Source: Rhodospirillales bacterium (GTDB taxonomy: Bacteria > Pseudomonadota > Alphaproteobacteria > Acetobacterales > Acetobacteraceae). From it: a DNA stretch of 11,246 nt. How positions within the stretch are numbered: the stretch's first letter is position 1; each line of letters starts with the position of its first letter. Below are positions 1 through 7,031 of the stretch, one piece after another. The stretch is from assembly GCA_018971905.1 (NCBI GenBank), contig JAGWZS010000036.1, forward strand, positions 1 to 11,246, in the 5' to 3' direction. Made by a program: the position numbers and the translations under genes. The notes below the pieces were generated by a model. That model was given only the letters and a program-made list of their open reading frames with translations, was not told the DNA's origin and made no database searches.

Positions 1-510
1 TTGCTGAACCGTACCGGCACGCTGGGCCCGGCAACCGGCAAAGCAAGCCGTGGTAATTTACCACTCCTGGCACTTGCCCATAAAACCGCCGCTGAGGCCG
101 CCGCAGCCATTAGCACGCTGAACGCCTCGCATTACCGAAGCTTTAATCTGGTGATTGCCGATTCATCAGGCGCATTTTTGCTGCGCGGTCTAGAGCATGG
201 AACCCCTGATAGTCGCGCTCTTTCTCAAGGTGTAACCATGATCACCTCTGGTGAAGCAAACGACAAATCCTTTCCGCGAATTGCCCGGCATTTGCCACGC
301 TTCATTGCCACAAGCCCAGCAAACTGGGCGCCTTTGCTGGCAGACAGCAGTGGCGACCGGGAAGAACAATTGAACATTACCCCGCCCTCCGCCGGGTTCG
401 GCACTGTCTGCTCCAGTTTCGTTCATCTGCCACGCTATGGAACCGCATCGCATATCTTTGCGGCTGGCCCACCAGGCCGCACAGCTTTTCTGCCCGCGGC
501 TTTACCATAA
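1..510 (+). CDS. NRDE (TANGO2) family protein, 3' part
   Basis: The frame is open from base 1 and ends at TAA 508-510, so the 5' end lies outside the window and only the last ~169 residues are visible. The visible part resembles the C-terminal two thirds of bacterial NRDE/TANGO2 proteins. It has LNRTGTLGP followed by a K-x-SRG element near residues 14-18, an 'FNLVIAD' strand near 48-54, a 'SFPRIARHLPRF' helix near 90-101, and a 'GFGTVCSSFVHLP' element near 132-144, close to the C-terminus. The diagnostic N-R-D-E motif and the N-terminal cysteine of the family would be in the missing part. The family is widespread and cytoplasmic in bacteria, linked to heme or lipid handling in eukaryotes; its biochemical role is not settled. 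The next plus-strand gene starts 42 bases downstream with no obvious terminator, so co-transcription is possible. Confidence 0.8.
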   Translation: MLNRTGTLGPATGKASRGNLPLLALAHKTAAEAAAAISTLNASHYRSFNLVIADSSGAFLLRGLEHGTPDSRALSQGVTMITSGEANDKSFPRIARHLPRFIATSPANWAPLLADSSGDREEQLNITPPSAGFGTVCSSFVHLPRYGTASHIFAAGPPGRTAFLPAALP

Positions 511-552
511 TCCCGGTGGACCGTTTTGTTATTCAGTTATGAGACATGCTTC

Positions 553-738
553 ATGATCAGAATTTTGCTCCTGGCCATCTTCATAATGTCGCTCTGGGTG
601 CCGGTTTTTAACCGGATACATCCAACCTTGTTTGGTTTTCCGTTCTTTTACTGGTATCAGATGCTGCTTGTACCAATCTCTTCAGTATTCATATGGATCG
701 TATATAAGGCAGAAGATAAAGAGGAGGCTCAAGAGTGA
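553..738 (+). CDS. DUF3311 small membrane protein, partner of symporter
   Basis: A 61-aa protein with two hydrophobic segments (about residues 2-19 and 34-51), an N-P-T/PTLFG-PFFYWYQ central block (residues 20-36) and an acidic, charged C-terminal tail. This block is the hallmark of DUF3311 proteins, which are typically encoded directly before a sodium:solute symporter, as here. I chose ATG 553 because the longer frame would need a TTG at 526 and adds nine residues before the conserved MIRILL start; the ribosome-binding site in front of 553 is weak (GAGA near 543). Its stop TGA (736-738) overlaps the GTG start of the symporter (735-737), which suggests translational coupling and a 1:1 complex in the inner membrane. 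The precise role, accessory subunit or assembly factor, is inferred from context; family membership is fairly sure. Confidence 0.85.
   Translation: MIRILLLAIFIMSLWVPVFNRIHPTLFGFPFFYWYQMLLVPISSVFIWIVYKAEDKEEAQE
721..727 (+). promoter_or_regulatory. Strong ribosome-binding site fixing the symporter GTG start
   Basis: GAGGAGG lies inside the 3' end of the DUF3311 gene, seven bases before the GTG at 735. It decides the GTG start and explains how the overlapping symporter gene is translated efficiently. Confidence 0.8.
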
Positions 739-2252
739 GCTACCCTCTGGCAACAATCATCTTTTTGCTTCTCGTTCTTTTCGTCATCATTCTTGGCTTT
801 TTTGCCGGACGCTGGCAATCAGGCAATCTCGCTCACATTGAGGAATGGGGGCTTGGCGGGCGGCGGTTTGGGGCCTGGATCTCGTGGTTTCTTATCGGCG
901 GCGACGTTTATACAGCCTACAGTTTTATTGCGATTCCAGCACTAATATACGGTGTAGGCGCGGTAGGTTTTTTTGCCGTGCCTTACACGATTGTATGTTA
1001 CCCCATTCTTTATCTGGTGTTCCCAAAGCTCTGGAGCGTGGCTCAAAAACACGGCTATATTACCGGCCCTGAATTCGTGCGCGGCCGTTACGGCAACCGT
1101 TGGCTGGCATTGGCGATTGGAATTACCGGCATTGCCGCCACCATGCCTTATATTGCCCTGCAACTCATCGGTATGCAGGTGGTTATTGGCGCGCTTGGTA
1201 TTCCTGGGCATATTCCCTTAATCGTGGCCTTTGCCGTGCTGGCGGCTTTTACCTGGACTTCTGGTCTGCGCGCCCCCGCGATAATTTCCATCGCGAAAGA
1301 TCTGTTGATATATATAACCGTTATAGCAATGATCATCGCCATTCCGATAAAAATGGGTGGGTTTGGCAACATCTTTTCGTATATTCCGCCGGCTAAACTG
1401 ATTTTACAAACACCACCCAAAGGCAGCATGGGGGCTTACTCAGGCTATGCCTCCCTGGCTCTTGGATCGGCAATGGCGCTTTTTTTATATCCACACACCA
1501 CCACTGGCATTCTATCCTCTGCGGGACCACGTGTTATACGGCGTAACGCGGCCCTGTTGCCTGCTTATACGGTCATGCTTGGTCTATTGGCGCTTCTGGG
1601 CTTTGCAGCACTTGCCTCCGGCGTAGATAAATTACCCCAATATGCTGCAGGCTTTGCCAAATACAAAGCAAGCTATGCTGTACCTGCGCTCATCTTGAAC
1701 GATTTTCCAGGATGGTTCGCTGGCATGGCATTCGCGGCCATAGCCATTGGCGCACTCGTGCCAGCCGCCATCATGGCCATTGCTTCGGCCAATATTTTTA
1801 CGCGGGATTTGTATCAGCCATTTGTTCGTCACAAGAATAACGGCGCTCAACTATTGGTCGCGAAGCTATTCGCAATGCTCATGATCATAGGCGCGGTTGT
1901 GTTTATAATCTTGGTTCCCGTAAAATTCGCGGTGCAGCTTCAACTTCTTGGCGGCATGTGGATTATTCAAACTTTTCCCGCCATTGCCCTCTCGCTATTT
2001 ACCCGCTTTTTAAATGGGTGGGCTCTGTTGGCAGGCTGGCTCACCGGCATTTTGTCCGCCACCTGGCTGGTTTCTCAAAATGCTTTTAATTCAATATGGG
2101 TATTTCATATTTTTGGTTATGTCCTTCCAAGCTATATCGCTCTGGCAACCGTGACTTTGAACATCCTGGTTGCATCTGCACTTAGTATTCCGCTCAACTC
2201 TATAATGAACGACCAGCATAAGGACGAAACCAAGACGGCAGATTACGCATAA
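735..2252 (+). CDS. Sodium:solute symporter (SSS family)
   Basis: A 505-aa, strongly hydrophobic inner-membrane protein consistent with the usual 13 transmembrane helices. After TM1 (about residues 3-25) come the family landmarks: 'EEWGLGGRRFGAWISWFLIGGD' (36-57, the helix containing the unwound Na+/substrate region in SSS proteins), 'YTAYSFIAIPALIYGVGAVGFFAVPY' and 'GYITGPEFVRGRYGNRWLALAIG' (loop then TM). Length matches the family (about 480-550 aa). The start is GTG 735, backed by GAGGAGG at 721. The protein resembles the SSS subgroup paired with DUF3311 proteins, some of which carry monocarboxylates or other small organic acids; the actual substrate cannot be read from sequence. The pair probably forms one transcription unit. 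The gene looks a little AT-richer than the his operon downstream, within the range expected for a membrane protein. Confidence 0.92.
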   Translation: MSYPLATIIFLLLVLFVIILGFFAGRWQSGNLAHIEEWGLGGRRFGAWISWFLIGGDVYTAYSFIAIPALIYGVGAVGFFAVPYTIVCYPILYLVFPKLWSVAQKHGYITGPEFVRGRYGNRWLALAIGITGIAATMPYIALQLIGMQVVIGALGIPGHIPLIVAFAVLAAFTWTSGLRAPAIISIAKDLLIYITVIAMIIAIPIKMGGFGNIFSYIPPAKLILQTPPKGSMGAYSGYASLALGSAMALFLYPHTTTGILSSAGPRVIRRNAALLPAYTVMLGLLALLGFAALASGVDKLPQYAAGFAKYKASYAVPALILNDFPGWFAGMAFAAIAIGALVPAAIMAIASANIFTRDLYQPFVRHKNNGAQLLVAKLFAMLMIIGAVVFIILVPVKFAVQLQLLGGMWIIQTFPAIALSLFTRFLNGWALLAGWLTGILSATWLVSQNAFNSIWVFHIFGYVLPSYIALATVTLNILVASALSIPLNSIMNDQHKDETKTADYA

Positions 2253-2267
2253 GCTGAATAATGCGCC

Positions 2268-2299
2268 GTGACAAACGCTTGCAAATTCGGTCATACTAT
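2268..2299 (+). promoter_or_regulatory. Possible promoter for the MipA/OmpV gene
   Basis: The 75-base gap between the symporter and the outer-membrane gene contains GTGACA (2268-2273) and, 18 bases later, CATACT (2292-2297), overlapping TACTAT (2294-2299). These are partial matches to a sigma-70-type -35 and -10. The match is weak, and readthrough from the symporter is equally possible. Confidence 0.25.
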
Positions 2300-2316
2300 C
2301 CTTGCGGCCATATAAC

Positions 2317-2322
2317 AGGTGA
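2317..2322 (+). promoter_or_regulatory. Ribosome-binding site selecting ATG 2328
   Basis: AGGTGA sits five bases before ATG 2328. The upstream in-frame GTG at 2319 overlaps this site, so ATG 2328 is the better start. Confidence 0.65.
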
Positions 2323-2327
2323 CTCTG

Positions 2328-3179
2328 ATGGATTTGAAATTCAAGGCTCTGATATATGGATTGGTCTTTATTACAGGCGTTTTCTTCCTCAAGGCCGCAT
2401 CCGCTCAAACCCCCTCTCCACTGGAAGAATGGCAATATTCATCCGGCATTCAGCTCCAGCGGCTGTTTGAGCCAGCCGTTCCAAAATGGCAGGTAGAGCT
2501 GGGTTTAGGCTCCCAATTCGCCCCCGCAGCAGACGGTCTGAGAAGATATCGTGTGCAGGGCGGACCGGCCATTGATATCCGCTACAAAAACATCGCCTTC
2601 CTTTCAACCGGCGAAGGGTTTGGGGCAAATCTTTTCAGCTTTCGCCACATCAGTGTCGGCGGGGCAATCACCTACGACATGGGGCGTTCACCGCATGTGG
2701 ATGGGCGGGATCTGAATGGTCTGGGAACCATCCACCCTGCCCCGGAGTTAAAGTTCTTTGCCACGACGGTTCTTTCCAAAAGCTTCCCCTTAACCCTGCG
2801 CGTGGACGTCCGAAAGCAATTTGGAGCATCATTTGGGTATATCGGCGATGCCGGTGCCTACATGCCCATGCCCGGCAGTTCAAAGCGGTTTGCTTGGTTT
2901 CTTGGCCCCAGCGTAACATTTGCTGACGCGCGTTATATGAACACCTATTTCGGGATCAGCCACACCCAAGCGGCGGACACGCGCTATGCCTTTTACAAAG
3001 CGCGGGGCGGCTTTAAATCTGCGGGGCTTGGCATTTCCGCAAACTATTTCGTAACCCCGCATTTAATCCTCAATCTCGACGCTGCTTACGATCGCCTGCT
3101 AGGCAGCGCCGCCGACAGCCCAATCACCCAAACGAGAAATGAAGAAGCCGTCTCATTGAGCGCGATTTATAAATTTTGA
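2328..3179 (+). CDS. MipA/OmpV family outer-membrane protein
   Basis: A 283-aa protein with a classical Sec signal peptide: basic start (K4, K6), hydrophobic core about residues 7-20, and an A-S-A/Q cleavage site after residue 26. The mature part shows the MipA/OmpV pattern: a GLGSQFAP strand, an 'RYRVQGGPAIDIRYKN' block, 'GFGANLFSF', 'GGAITYDMGRSPHVD-RDLNGLGTIHPAPELK' in the centre, 'ADARYMNTYFGIS' and 'A-Y-ARGGFKSAGLGISANY' near the C-terminal third, 'DRLLGSAADSPI' and a terminal 'IYKF' aromatic beta-signal. The family forms beta-barrels in the outer membrane; in E. coli MipA scaffolds murein-synthesis enzymes, while other members are general porin-like or adhesin-like proteins. The role here is not determined. 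It converges on the minus-strand gene at 3196 with 16 bases between the stops. Confidence 0.9.
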   Translation: MDLKFKALIYGLVFITGVFFLKAASAQTPSPLEEWQYSSGIQLQRLFEPAVPKWQVELGLGSQFAPAADGLRRYRVQGGPAIDIRYKNIAFLSTGEGFGANLFSFRHISVGGAITYDMGRSPHVDGRDLNGLGTIHPAPELKFFATTVLSKSFPLTLRVDVRKQFGASFGYIGDAGAYMPMPGSSKRFAWFLGPSVTFADARYMNTYFGISHTQAADTRYAFYKARGGFKSAGLGISANYFVTPHLILNLDAAYDRLLGSAADSPITQTRNEEAVSLSAIYKF

Positions 3180-3195
3180 GGAAGCAGGCAATCTT

Positions 3196-3612
3196 TTAAA
3201 AAATTTTATTGATGATGTCTTCACCAATCCCAAACCCCGCTCCCATTTCCAGGGCCCGGCCAAAACCTGAGTTCAAAAATCCTCCCAGAATACCAGATGG
3301 CTGCTGAGGATACCCCATCGGCGCACCGGCTTGCGGAGGATATGGTGCATTTGCCCAGGGAGATTGCGCGGCTTGCTGAGCCTGGCCGGCAACATAGCCG
3401 TGCAGGGCTTGCAGCAGATTTGAGACTTGGTTTTGCTCCGCCCGAATGGCCAAGGCGATGCTCTTTAAATCCAAATACCATTCCCTGGCATTTTGATCCC
3501 CCGCCTGCGCTGCGGTTTGAAGTTTTTGAGCTAAACTCTGCAACTCCGCCACTGTCTGCTGGGCTTGCATTTGCAGCTGGTTATATTGCTGGTCAATTGT
3601 CTGAATATCCAC
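3196..3612 (-). CDS. Unrecognised coiled-coil / Gly-rich C-terminal protein
   Basis: A 138-aa protein I do not recognise. The start is GTG at 3610-3612, not the ATG at 3639, because a perfect AGGAGG lies six bases before the GTG. Residues 1-80 are Gln/Ala/Leu-rich with a heptad-like spacing (IDQQYNQLQMQAQQ, VAELQSLAQKLQ), predicting one or two long amphipathic or coiled-coil helices. Residues 82-106 are a Pro/Gln/Ala/Tyr linker with YPPQ and YPQQP. Residues 107-138 are Gly-rich (GILGGFLNSGFGRALEMGAGFGIGEDIINKIF), short hydrophobic stretches like those in small surface- or membrane-associated proteins. There is no signal peptide and no cysteine. The overall plan recalls small DUF2076-like proteins, but the sequence match is not convincing. 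It is the last gene of a possible minus-strand unit, 68 bases after the amidotransferase-like gene. Confidence 0.75.
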   Translation of the reverse strand: MDIQTIDQQYNQLQMQAQQTVAELQSLAQKLQTAAQAGDQNAREWYLDLKSIALAIRAEQNQVSNLLQALHGYVAGQAQQAAQSPWANAPYPPQAGAPMGYPQQPSGILGGFLNSGFGRALEMGAGFGIGEDIINKIF

Positions 3613-3618
3613 GCGCTT

Positions 3619-3624
3619 CCTCCT
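3619..3624 (-). promoter_or_regulatory. Consensus ribosome-binding site for the 138-aa protein
   Basis: On the minus strand AGGAGG lies six bases before GTG 3612. It is one of the two best ribosome-binding sites in the window and argues that this small unrecognised gene is really translated and starts with GTG. Confidence 0.8.
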
Positions 3625-3680
3625 GGCAAAAACGTCCAATCAAACCTGCAAAACAGCCGCGGCCGGCCAGCACGTGCCTT

Positions 3681-4436
3681 TTAACGCCCGCAACCGGCCT
3701 TGCCCCTGGCAGCGTACTCCGCGCAGGCTTTTCCAAAAGCTTCGAATAAACGCAACCTGTCCGGGAAGTGCGTCACCTCCCATTCAGGGTGCCACTGTAC
3801 CGCCATTGCAAAGTTTTTCGCGGCTTCAACACGCACGGCTTCAATTGTTCCATCCGGCGCAACGGCCTCAACCACCAAACCCGACGCCAGTTGGTCGATG
3901 GCCTGCCCGTGCAGAGAATTGACCCGGATTGTTTCTGATCCAGAAATTTTTGCCAGATCTCCATGCAATTCAACATCATGCTGCAACCGGAAGCGGAATT
4001 CATTATTCCCATCGCCCCCACGGTGATCCATCCGGCCAGGCAGCTTGTGAACTTCCTGGGTCAACGTGCCCCCAAGTGCCACGTTCAATTCCTGTAATCC
4101 CCGGCAGATGCATAAAATGGGCACCCCTTTTTCGAGCGCCGCCCGGATCAGAGGCAGCGTCGTGGCATCACGCTCAACGTCGTGCGCATCGGGCGTCGCA
4201 TCATAGTCAACGCCATACAAGGTCGGCATCACATTGGAAGGCGAGCCATTAAACAGAATACCGTCCACACGCTCAAGCAGCGGCAGCATCTCCGTGCCTT
4301 CAGGGGGAATGAGCACAGGCAGCGCATTGGAACCCTGCATCAGGGCTGCTCCATAACGGGCAGGCGTTGCATGTTGAATATAGCCTGAGATCAATTTCGT
4401 GCAGGCTGGGATACCAACCAAAGTGGGATTATGCAT
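3681..4436 (-). CDS. Gamma-glutamyl-gamma-aminobutyrate hydrolase family (class I GATase, peptidase C26)
   Basis: A 251-aa cytoplasmic protein of PuuD-like length. The class I amidotransferase fold is marked by an N-terminal 'VGIPACTK' strand, 'VDGILFNGSPSNVMPTLYG' (57-75), the nucleophile elbow 'PILCICRGLQELNVALGG' with C111, and 'VQWHPEWE' with H216 and E218, so the Cys-His-Glu triad is complete. Family members cleave gamma-glutamyl bonds; in E. coli PuuD releases GABA from gamma-Glu-GABA in putrescine breakdown. The rest of a Puu pathway is not in this window, so the substrate is only inferred and other gamma-glutamyl compounds are possible. The ATG at 4436 is seven bases from the stop of the upstream MFS gene, and its GGAG ribosome-binding site sits over that stop region, so the two are almost certainly co-transcribed. 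Confidence 0.9.
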   Translation of the reverse strand: MHNPTLVGIPACTKLISGYIQHATPARYGAALMQGSNALPVLIPPEGTEMLPLLERVDGILFNGSPSNVMPTLYGVDYDATPDAHDVERDATTLPLIRAALEKGVPILCICRGLQELNVALGGTLTQEVHKLPGRMDHRGGDGNNEFRFRLQHDVELHGDLAKISGSETIRVNSLHGQAIDQLASGLVVEAVAPDGTIEAVRVEAAKNFAMAVQWHPEWEVTHFPDRLRLFEAFGKACAEYAARGKAGCGR

Positions 4437-4443
4437 TCACGAA

Positions 4444-5634
4444 CTACTCCATCAGCTCGAATGTTAATCGGGGTCGGCAAGTTGCCGCAAGTGCAGCTAT
4501 TGCAGCGCTGCCAAACATCATCATCGCCATTGGCCTGGCGGTGCCATCTGCCAGAACACCAACTCCCAGCCCCGCGACCGCACCGCCGGCATATTGCATT
4601 GTTCCCAGTAAGGCCGCGGCGGCACCGGCGTGGGCTTGATGCCTGGATAATGCGCCAACCATGCAGCACGGCAATAAAAGCCCGAACGCCGCCTCGCAAA
4701 GCAGCAGCCCCCCGGCCAGAGCCAACCCGCCTGACGGGTGAATGGACAGGCCCACCAGCAAAAGCGTGCATAGTAACTGCCAGACAGTAAAGGCAGAAAT
4801 AACTGGGGCTACACCAAAGCGATTAACCAAAATCGGGTTAAGCTGGCTGTAGCCAATATAGGCACAGGAATTCACGCCAAACAGCACCGCATATGCCGTG
4901 CTCGACCAGTGAAAAATGCCTTCGAATATCTGTGGTGTACCACTCAAATACGCGAACAGGCACGCAGCCACACAGGCATTGATGATGGCGTGCGACAGAA
5001 AAGCCCGCTCACGAAAAATTTCAGCATATCGAACGAATGCCGAAATTGCCCCGGCTCTCACGCGCCGCTCATAAGGCAAGGTATCTGGTAGATAAATATG
5101 GGCCAAAATAAGCGCCACAATCCCATATATTGTACATACCACAAATATAAACCGCCACCCGACCGTTGCCGCGCACACCGCCCCCAGCAGGGGTGCGCAA
5201 ATCGGCGCCAAACCCATTGCCAGCATCAGTTTGGACATAAGCCGCGCCGCGGCCGGGCCGTCAGCCAGATCTCGCACAACCGCGCGCGGAATAACGATGG
5301 CAGCGGACGCACCCAGCGCCGTGAAAAAACGGAAAACAACAAATGAAACAGTATTCCAGCTTGCAGCCGCTCCCAGCGAGGCCAGAATATATAAACCCAA
5401 GCCGCATAATAAGGGTCCCCGCCTGCCAACACGGTCTGAAAGCGGCCCACTGACCATCTGCCCGATCGCCAGACCCAAGAAATATGAGGCAAGGGAATAT
5501 TGCGGCGCGGCCTGATTGTGCAACGCCAGGGCAAGAGCGGGAAAGGCCGGCAGATACATATCTGTCGAAACCGGGCCAACCGCGATCAACAATCCTAACA
5601 AAATGGGCAGGCGCGGCGTGGCTAAGCGGGGCAT
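4444..5634 (-). CDS. Bcr/CflA-type MFS drug or metabolite exporter
   Basis: A 396-aa, 12-helix major facilitator protein of the drug:H+ antiporter DHA1 Bcr/CflA subgroup. TM1 carries the signature 'GPVSTDMYLPAFPALA' (20-35, D25). Motif A 'GPLSDRVGRRG' lies between TM2 and TM3 (63-73), 'PRAVVRDL' follows TM4 (116-123), and the antiporter motif C-like 'GLAPICAPLLGAV' is in TM5 (141-153). I chose ATG 5634 because conserved homology begins there. The frame extends upstream to a GTG at 5697, adding 21 residues with no membrane or signal character; neither start has a clear ribosome-binding site. The substrate cannot be read from the sequence. Its stop is seven bases before the gamma-glutamyl hydrolase start, and it is divergent from hisB with a 122-base gap. 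Confidence 0.9.
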   Translation of the reverse strand: MPRLATPRLPILLGLLIAVGPVSTDMYLPAFPALALALHNQAAPQYSLASYFLGLAIGQMVSGPLSDRVGRRGPLLCGLGLYILASLGAAASWNTVSFVVFRFFTALGASAAIVIPRAVVRDLADGPAAARLMSKLMLAMGLAPICAPLLGAVCAATVGWRFIFVVCTIYGIVALILAHIYLPDTLPYERRVRAGAISAFVRYAEIFRERAFLSHAIINACVAACLFAYLSGTPQIFEGIFHWSSTAYAVLFGVNSCAYIGYSQLNPILVNRFGVAPVISAFTVWQLLCTLLLVGLSIHPSGGLALAGGLLLCEAAFGLLLPCCMVGALSRHQAHAGAAAALLGTMQYAGGAVAGLGVGVLADGTARPMAMMMFGSAAIAALAATCRPRLTFELME

Positions 5635-5676
5635 GGCGTTTTGTACGAGACCGCACGGCCCGCGAAAAGGAATATG

Positions 5677-5692
5677 ACAGCATTGCTGTAAT
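5677..5692 (+). promoter_or_regulatory. Candidate extended -10 promoter of the his operon, within an inverted repeat
   Basis: TGC followed by TGTAAT (5684-5692) matches an extended -10 element (TGn plus 5 of 6 of TATAAT), giving a leader of about 58 bases to hisB. It overlaps a perfect 5-bp inverted repeat, ACAGC-ATT-GCTGT (5677-5689), which could be an operator. No good -35 is seen. This is a sequence reading, not evidence of activity. Confidence 0.35.
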
Positions 5693-5724
5693 GCCACATC
5701 AAGCGGCCCCGCAAATACTGCTTT

Positions 5725-5736
5725 TGCCGGGCGGCA
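5725..5736. repeat. Short inverted repeat upstream of hisB
   Basis: TGCCG-GG-CGGCA is a perfect inverted repeat 20 bases before the hisB ATG, in the transcribed leader if the promoter above is right. Too short for a confident role; it could be part of a regulator site or chance in GC-rich DNA. Confidence 0.3.
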
Positions 5737-5756
5737 GGGTGGTGTAGGGCAAAATC

Positions 5757-6347
5757 ATGGAACGCATCTCATCACGCAGCCGCAAAACCAGCGAGACCGA
5801 CATACACATATCGATCAACCTGGACGGAACCGGGGTAACGGATATTGATACGGGCATCGGGTTCTTCAACCATATGTTGGAGGCATTTGGCCGGCACGGA
5901 TTGTTTGATCTGAAGATCCTGTCCAAAGGTGATGTGCATATCGACGCGCACCATACGGTCGAAGATGTCGGGATTGTGCTGGGTCAGGCAGTAGCTGAAG
6001 CTCTCGGTCAAAAGCGTGGCATCCAACGCTTCGGCCACGCGGCCGTTCCAATGGACGAGGCGCTGGTGGAAGCGGCAATCGACCTGTCAGGCAGGGCATT
6101 CCTGGCCTGGGGCGTAAATTTCGAGCGCCCCATGCTCGGCCAGATGGATACCCAGCTTGTGGAGGAGTTTTTCCGGGCTTTCACCGGGAATGCTCACCTT
6201 AACCTCCATGTCAGGCAGCTTGCCGGGCATAACGCCCACCATGTTGCTGAAGCTGCCTTTAAATCTGTCGCTCGCGCGTTGCGCGCGGCTGTGACCGTGG
6301 AGCCGCGCATAGCTGGCGAGGTGCCGTCCACAAAGGGCACATTATGA
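5757..6347 (+). CDS. hisB: Imidazoleglycerol-phosphate dehydratase
   Basis: A 196-aa, single-function HisB, with no fused histidinol-phosphatase domain. It catalyses dehydration of imidazole glycerol phosphate to imidazole acetol phosphate in histidine synthesis. The two repeated half-domains are seen: 'GTGVTDIDTGIGFFNHMLEAFGRHGLFDL' (24-52), the metal-binding 'DAHHTVED' (63-70), 'AAVPMDEALVEAAIDLSGR' (95-113) and the second metal site 'HNAHHVAEAAFK' (158-169). Length matches the family. AGGG seven bases before ATG 5757 serves as ribosome-binding site. The stop TGA overlaps the hisH ATG by four bases (ATGA), indicating translational coupling. This is the first gene of the plus-strand his operon. 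Confidence 0.97.
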   Translation: MERISSRSRKTSETDIHISINLDGTGVTDIDTGIGFFNHMLEAFGRHGLFDLKILSKGDVHIDAHHTVEDVGIVLGQAVAEALGQKRGIQRFGHAAVPMDEALVEAAIDLSGRAFLAWGVNFERPMLGQMDTQLVEEFFRAFTGNAHLNLHVRQLAGHNAHHVAEAAFKSVARALRAAVTVEPRIAGEVPSTKGTL

Positions 6348-6985
6348 GCCTGCGGGTTGCGGTCATCGACTATCAAGGCGGCAACCTTGCGTCCGCGGCC
6401 CGCGGGCTGGAACTGGCGGCGGTGCATCGACAAATTCCCGTGGACGTACAGATTACATCCTGCCCAGACGATGTGCGGCGGGCTGATAAAATCGTCCTCC
6501 CGGGCCAAGGCGCGTTTGCCGATTGCGCCGCCGGGCTTGCCAACGTGGACGGGCTAAAAGCCTCTCTGCTGGAGCAAGTGGCGGCAGGCACCCCCTTTCT
6601 GGGCATCTGCGTTGGAATGCAGCTCATGGCCGAACGAGGCTTGGAGCATGGCATAACGCCCGGCTTCGGCTGGGTGCACGGCGACATCGCCAAAATGGAC
6701 GTCGGCTCCGCCAAGCTGCCCCACATGGGCTGGAATGAGCTTCGCTTTGAACCCGGCTCCCACCAGTTGCTGGAGGGCCTGAAGCCGGATGACCATGCTT
6801 ATTTTGTGCACTCCTACGCACTTACAAACGGCCTGCCGGACGAGACCATCGCCACGACCGATTATACAAAAGACATCGTCGCCATGGTCGCCAAAAACAA
6901 TATGGCTGGCACCCAGTTCCACGTGGAGAAAAGCCAGGCGGTGGGCCTTCAGATTCTGGGCAATTTCCTTTCGTGGTCGCCATAG
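6344..6985 (+). CDS. hisH: Imidazole glycerol phosphate synthase, glutaminase subunit
   Basis: A 213-aa class I glutamine amidotransferase that supplies ammonia to HisF. The N-terminal 'VAVIDYQGGNLASAARGLE' and 'VLPGQGAFADC' oxyanion-strand region are typical; the nucleophile is C89 in 'FLGICVGMQLM'; the triad is completed by H193 and E195 in 'GTQFHVEKSQ'. The usual P after that H is V here, a variant I expect in alphaproteobacteria. AAAGGG lies six bases before ATG 6344. The partner hisF is two genes further down, separated by the acetyltransferase and hisA. The next gene starts 46 bases after the stop, the loosest junction in the operon. Confidence 0.97.
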   Translation: MSLRVAVIDYQGGNLASAARGLELAAVHRQIPVDVQITSCPDDVRRADKIVLPGQGAFADCAAGLANVDGLKASLLEQVAAGTPFLGICVGMQLMAERGLEHGITPGFGWVHGDIAKMDVGSAKLPHMGWNELRFEPGSHQLLEGLKPDDHAYFVHSYALTNGLPDETIATTDYTKDIVAMVAKNNMAGTQFHVEKSQAVGLQILGNFLSWSP

Positions 6986-7031
6986 CCAAGCCCCTCTTGA
7001 TCCGCGGCGCCTTCCGAGCGAAGAGGCAGGC

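Noticed and set aside
526..552. TTG start for the DUF3311 protein
   Set aside because: The added residues are not family-like, and ATG 553 gives the expected N-terminus.
3194..3207. AT-rich run between the converging MipA/OmpV gene and the 138-aa gene, as a terminator
   Set aside because: It consists of short A and T tracts only (TTTTAAAAAATTTT), with no GC stem, so it is not a convincing intrinsic terminator.
5635..5756. Histidine attenuator leader peptide before hisB
   Set aside because: No short frame with a run of histidine codons and no terminator/antiterminator pair could be found.
6789..7031. Upstream in-frame extension of the acetyltransferase
   Set aside because: The sequence is hisH read in another frame; GTG 7032 has its own ribosome-binding site and gives a normal GNAT length.
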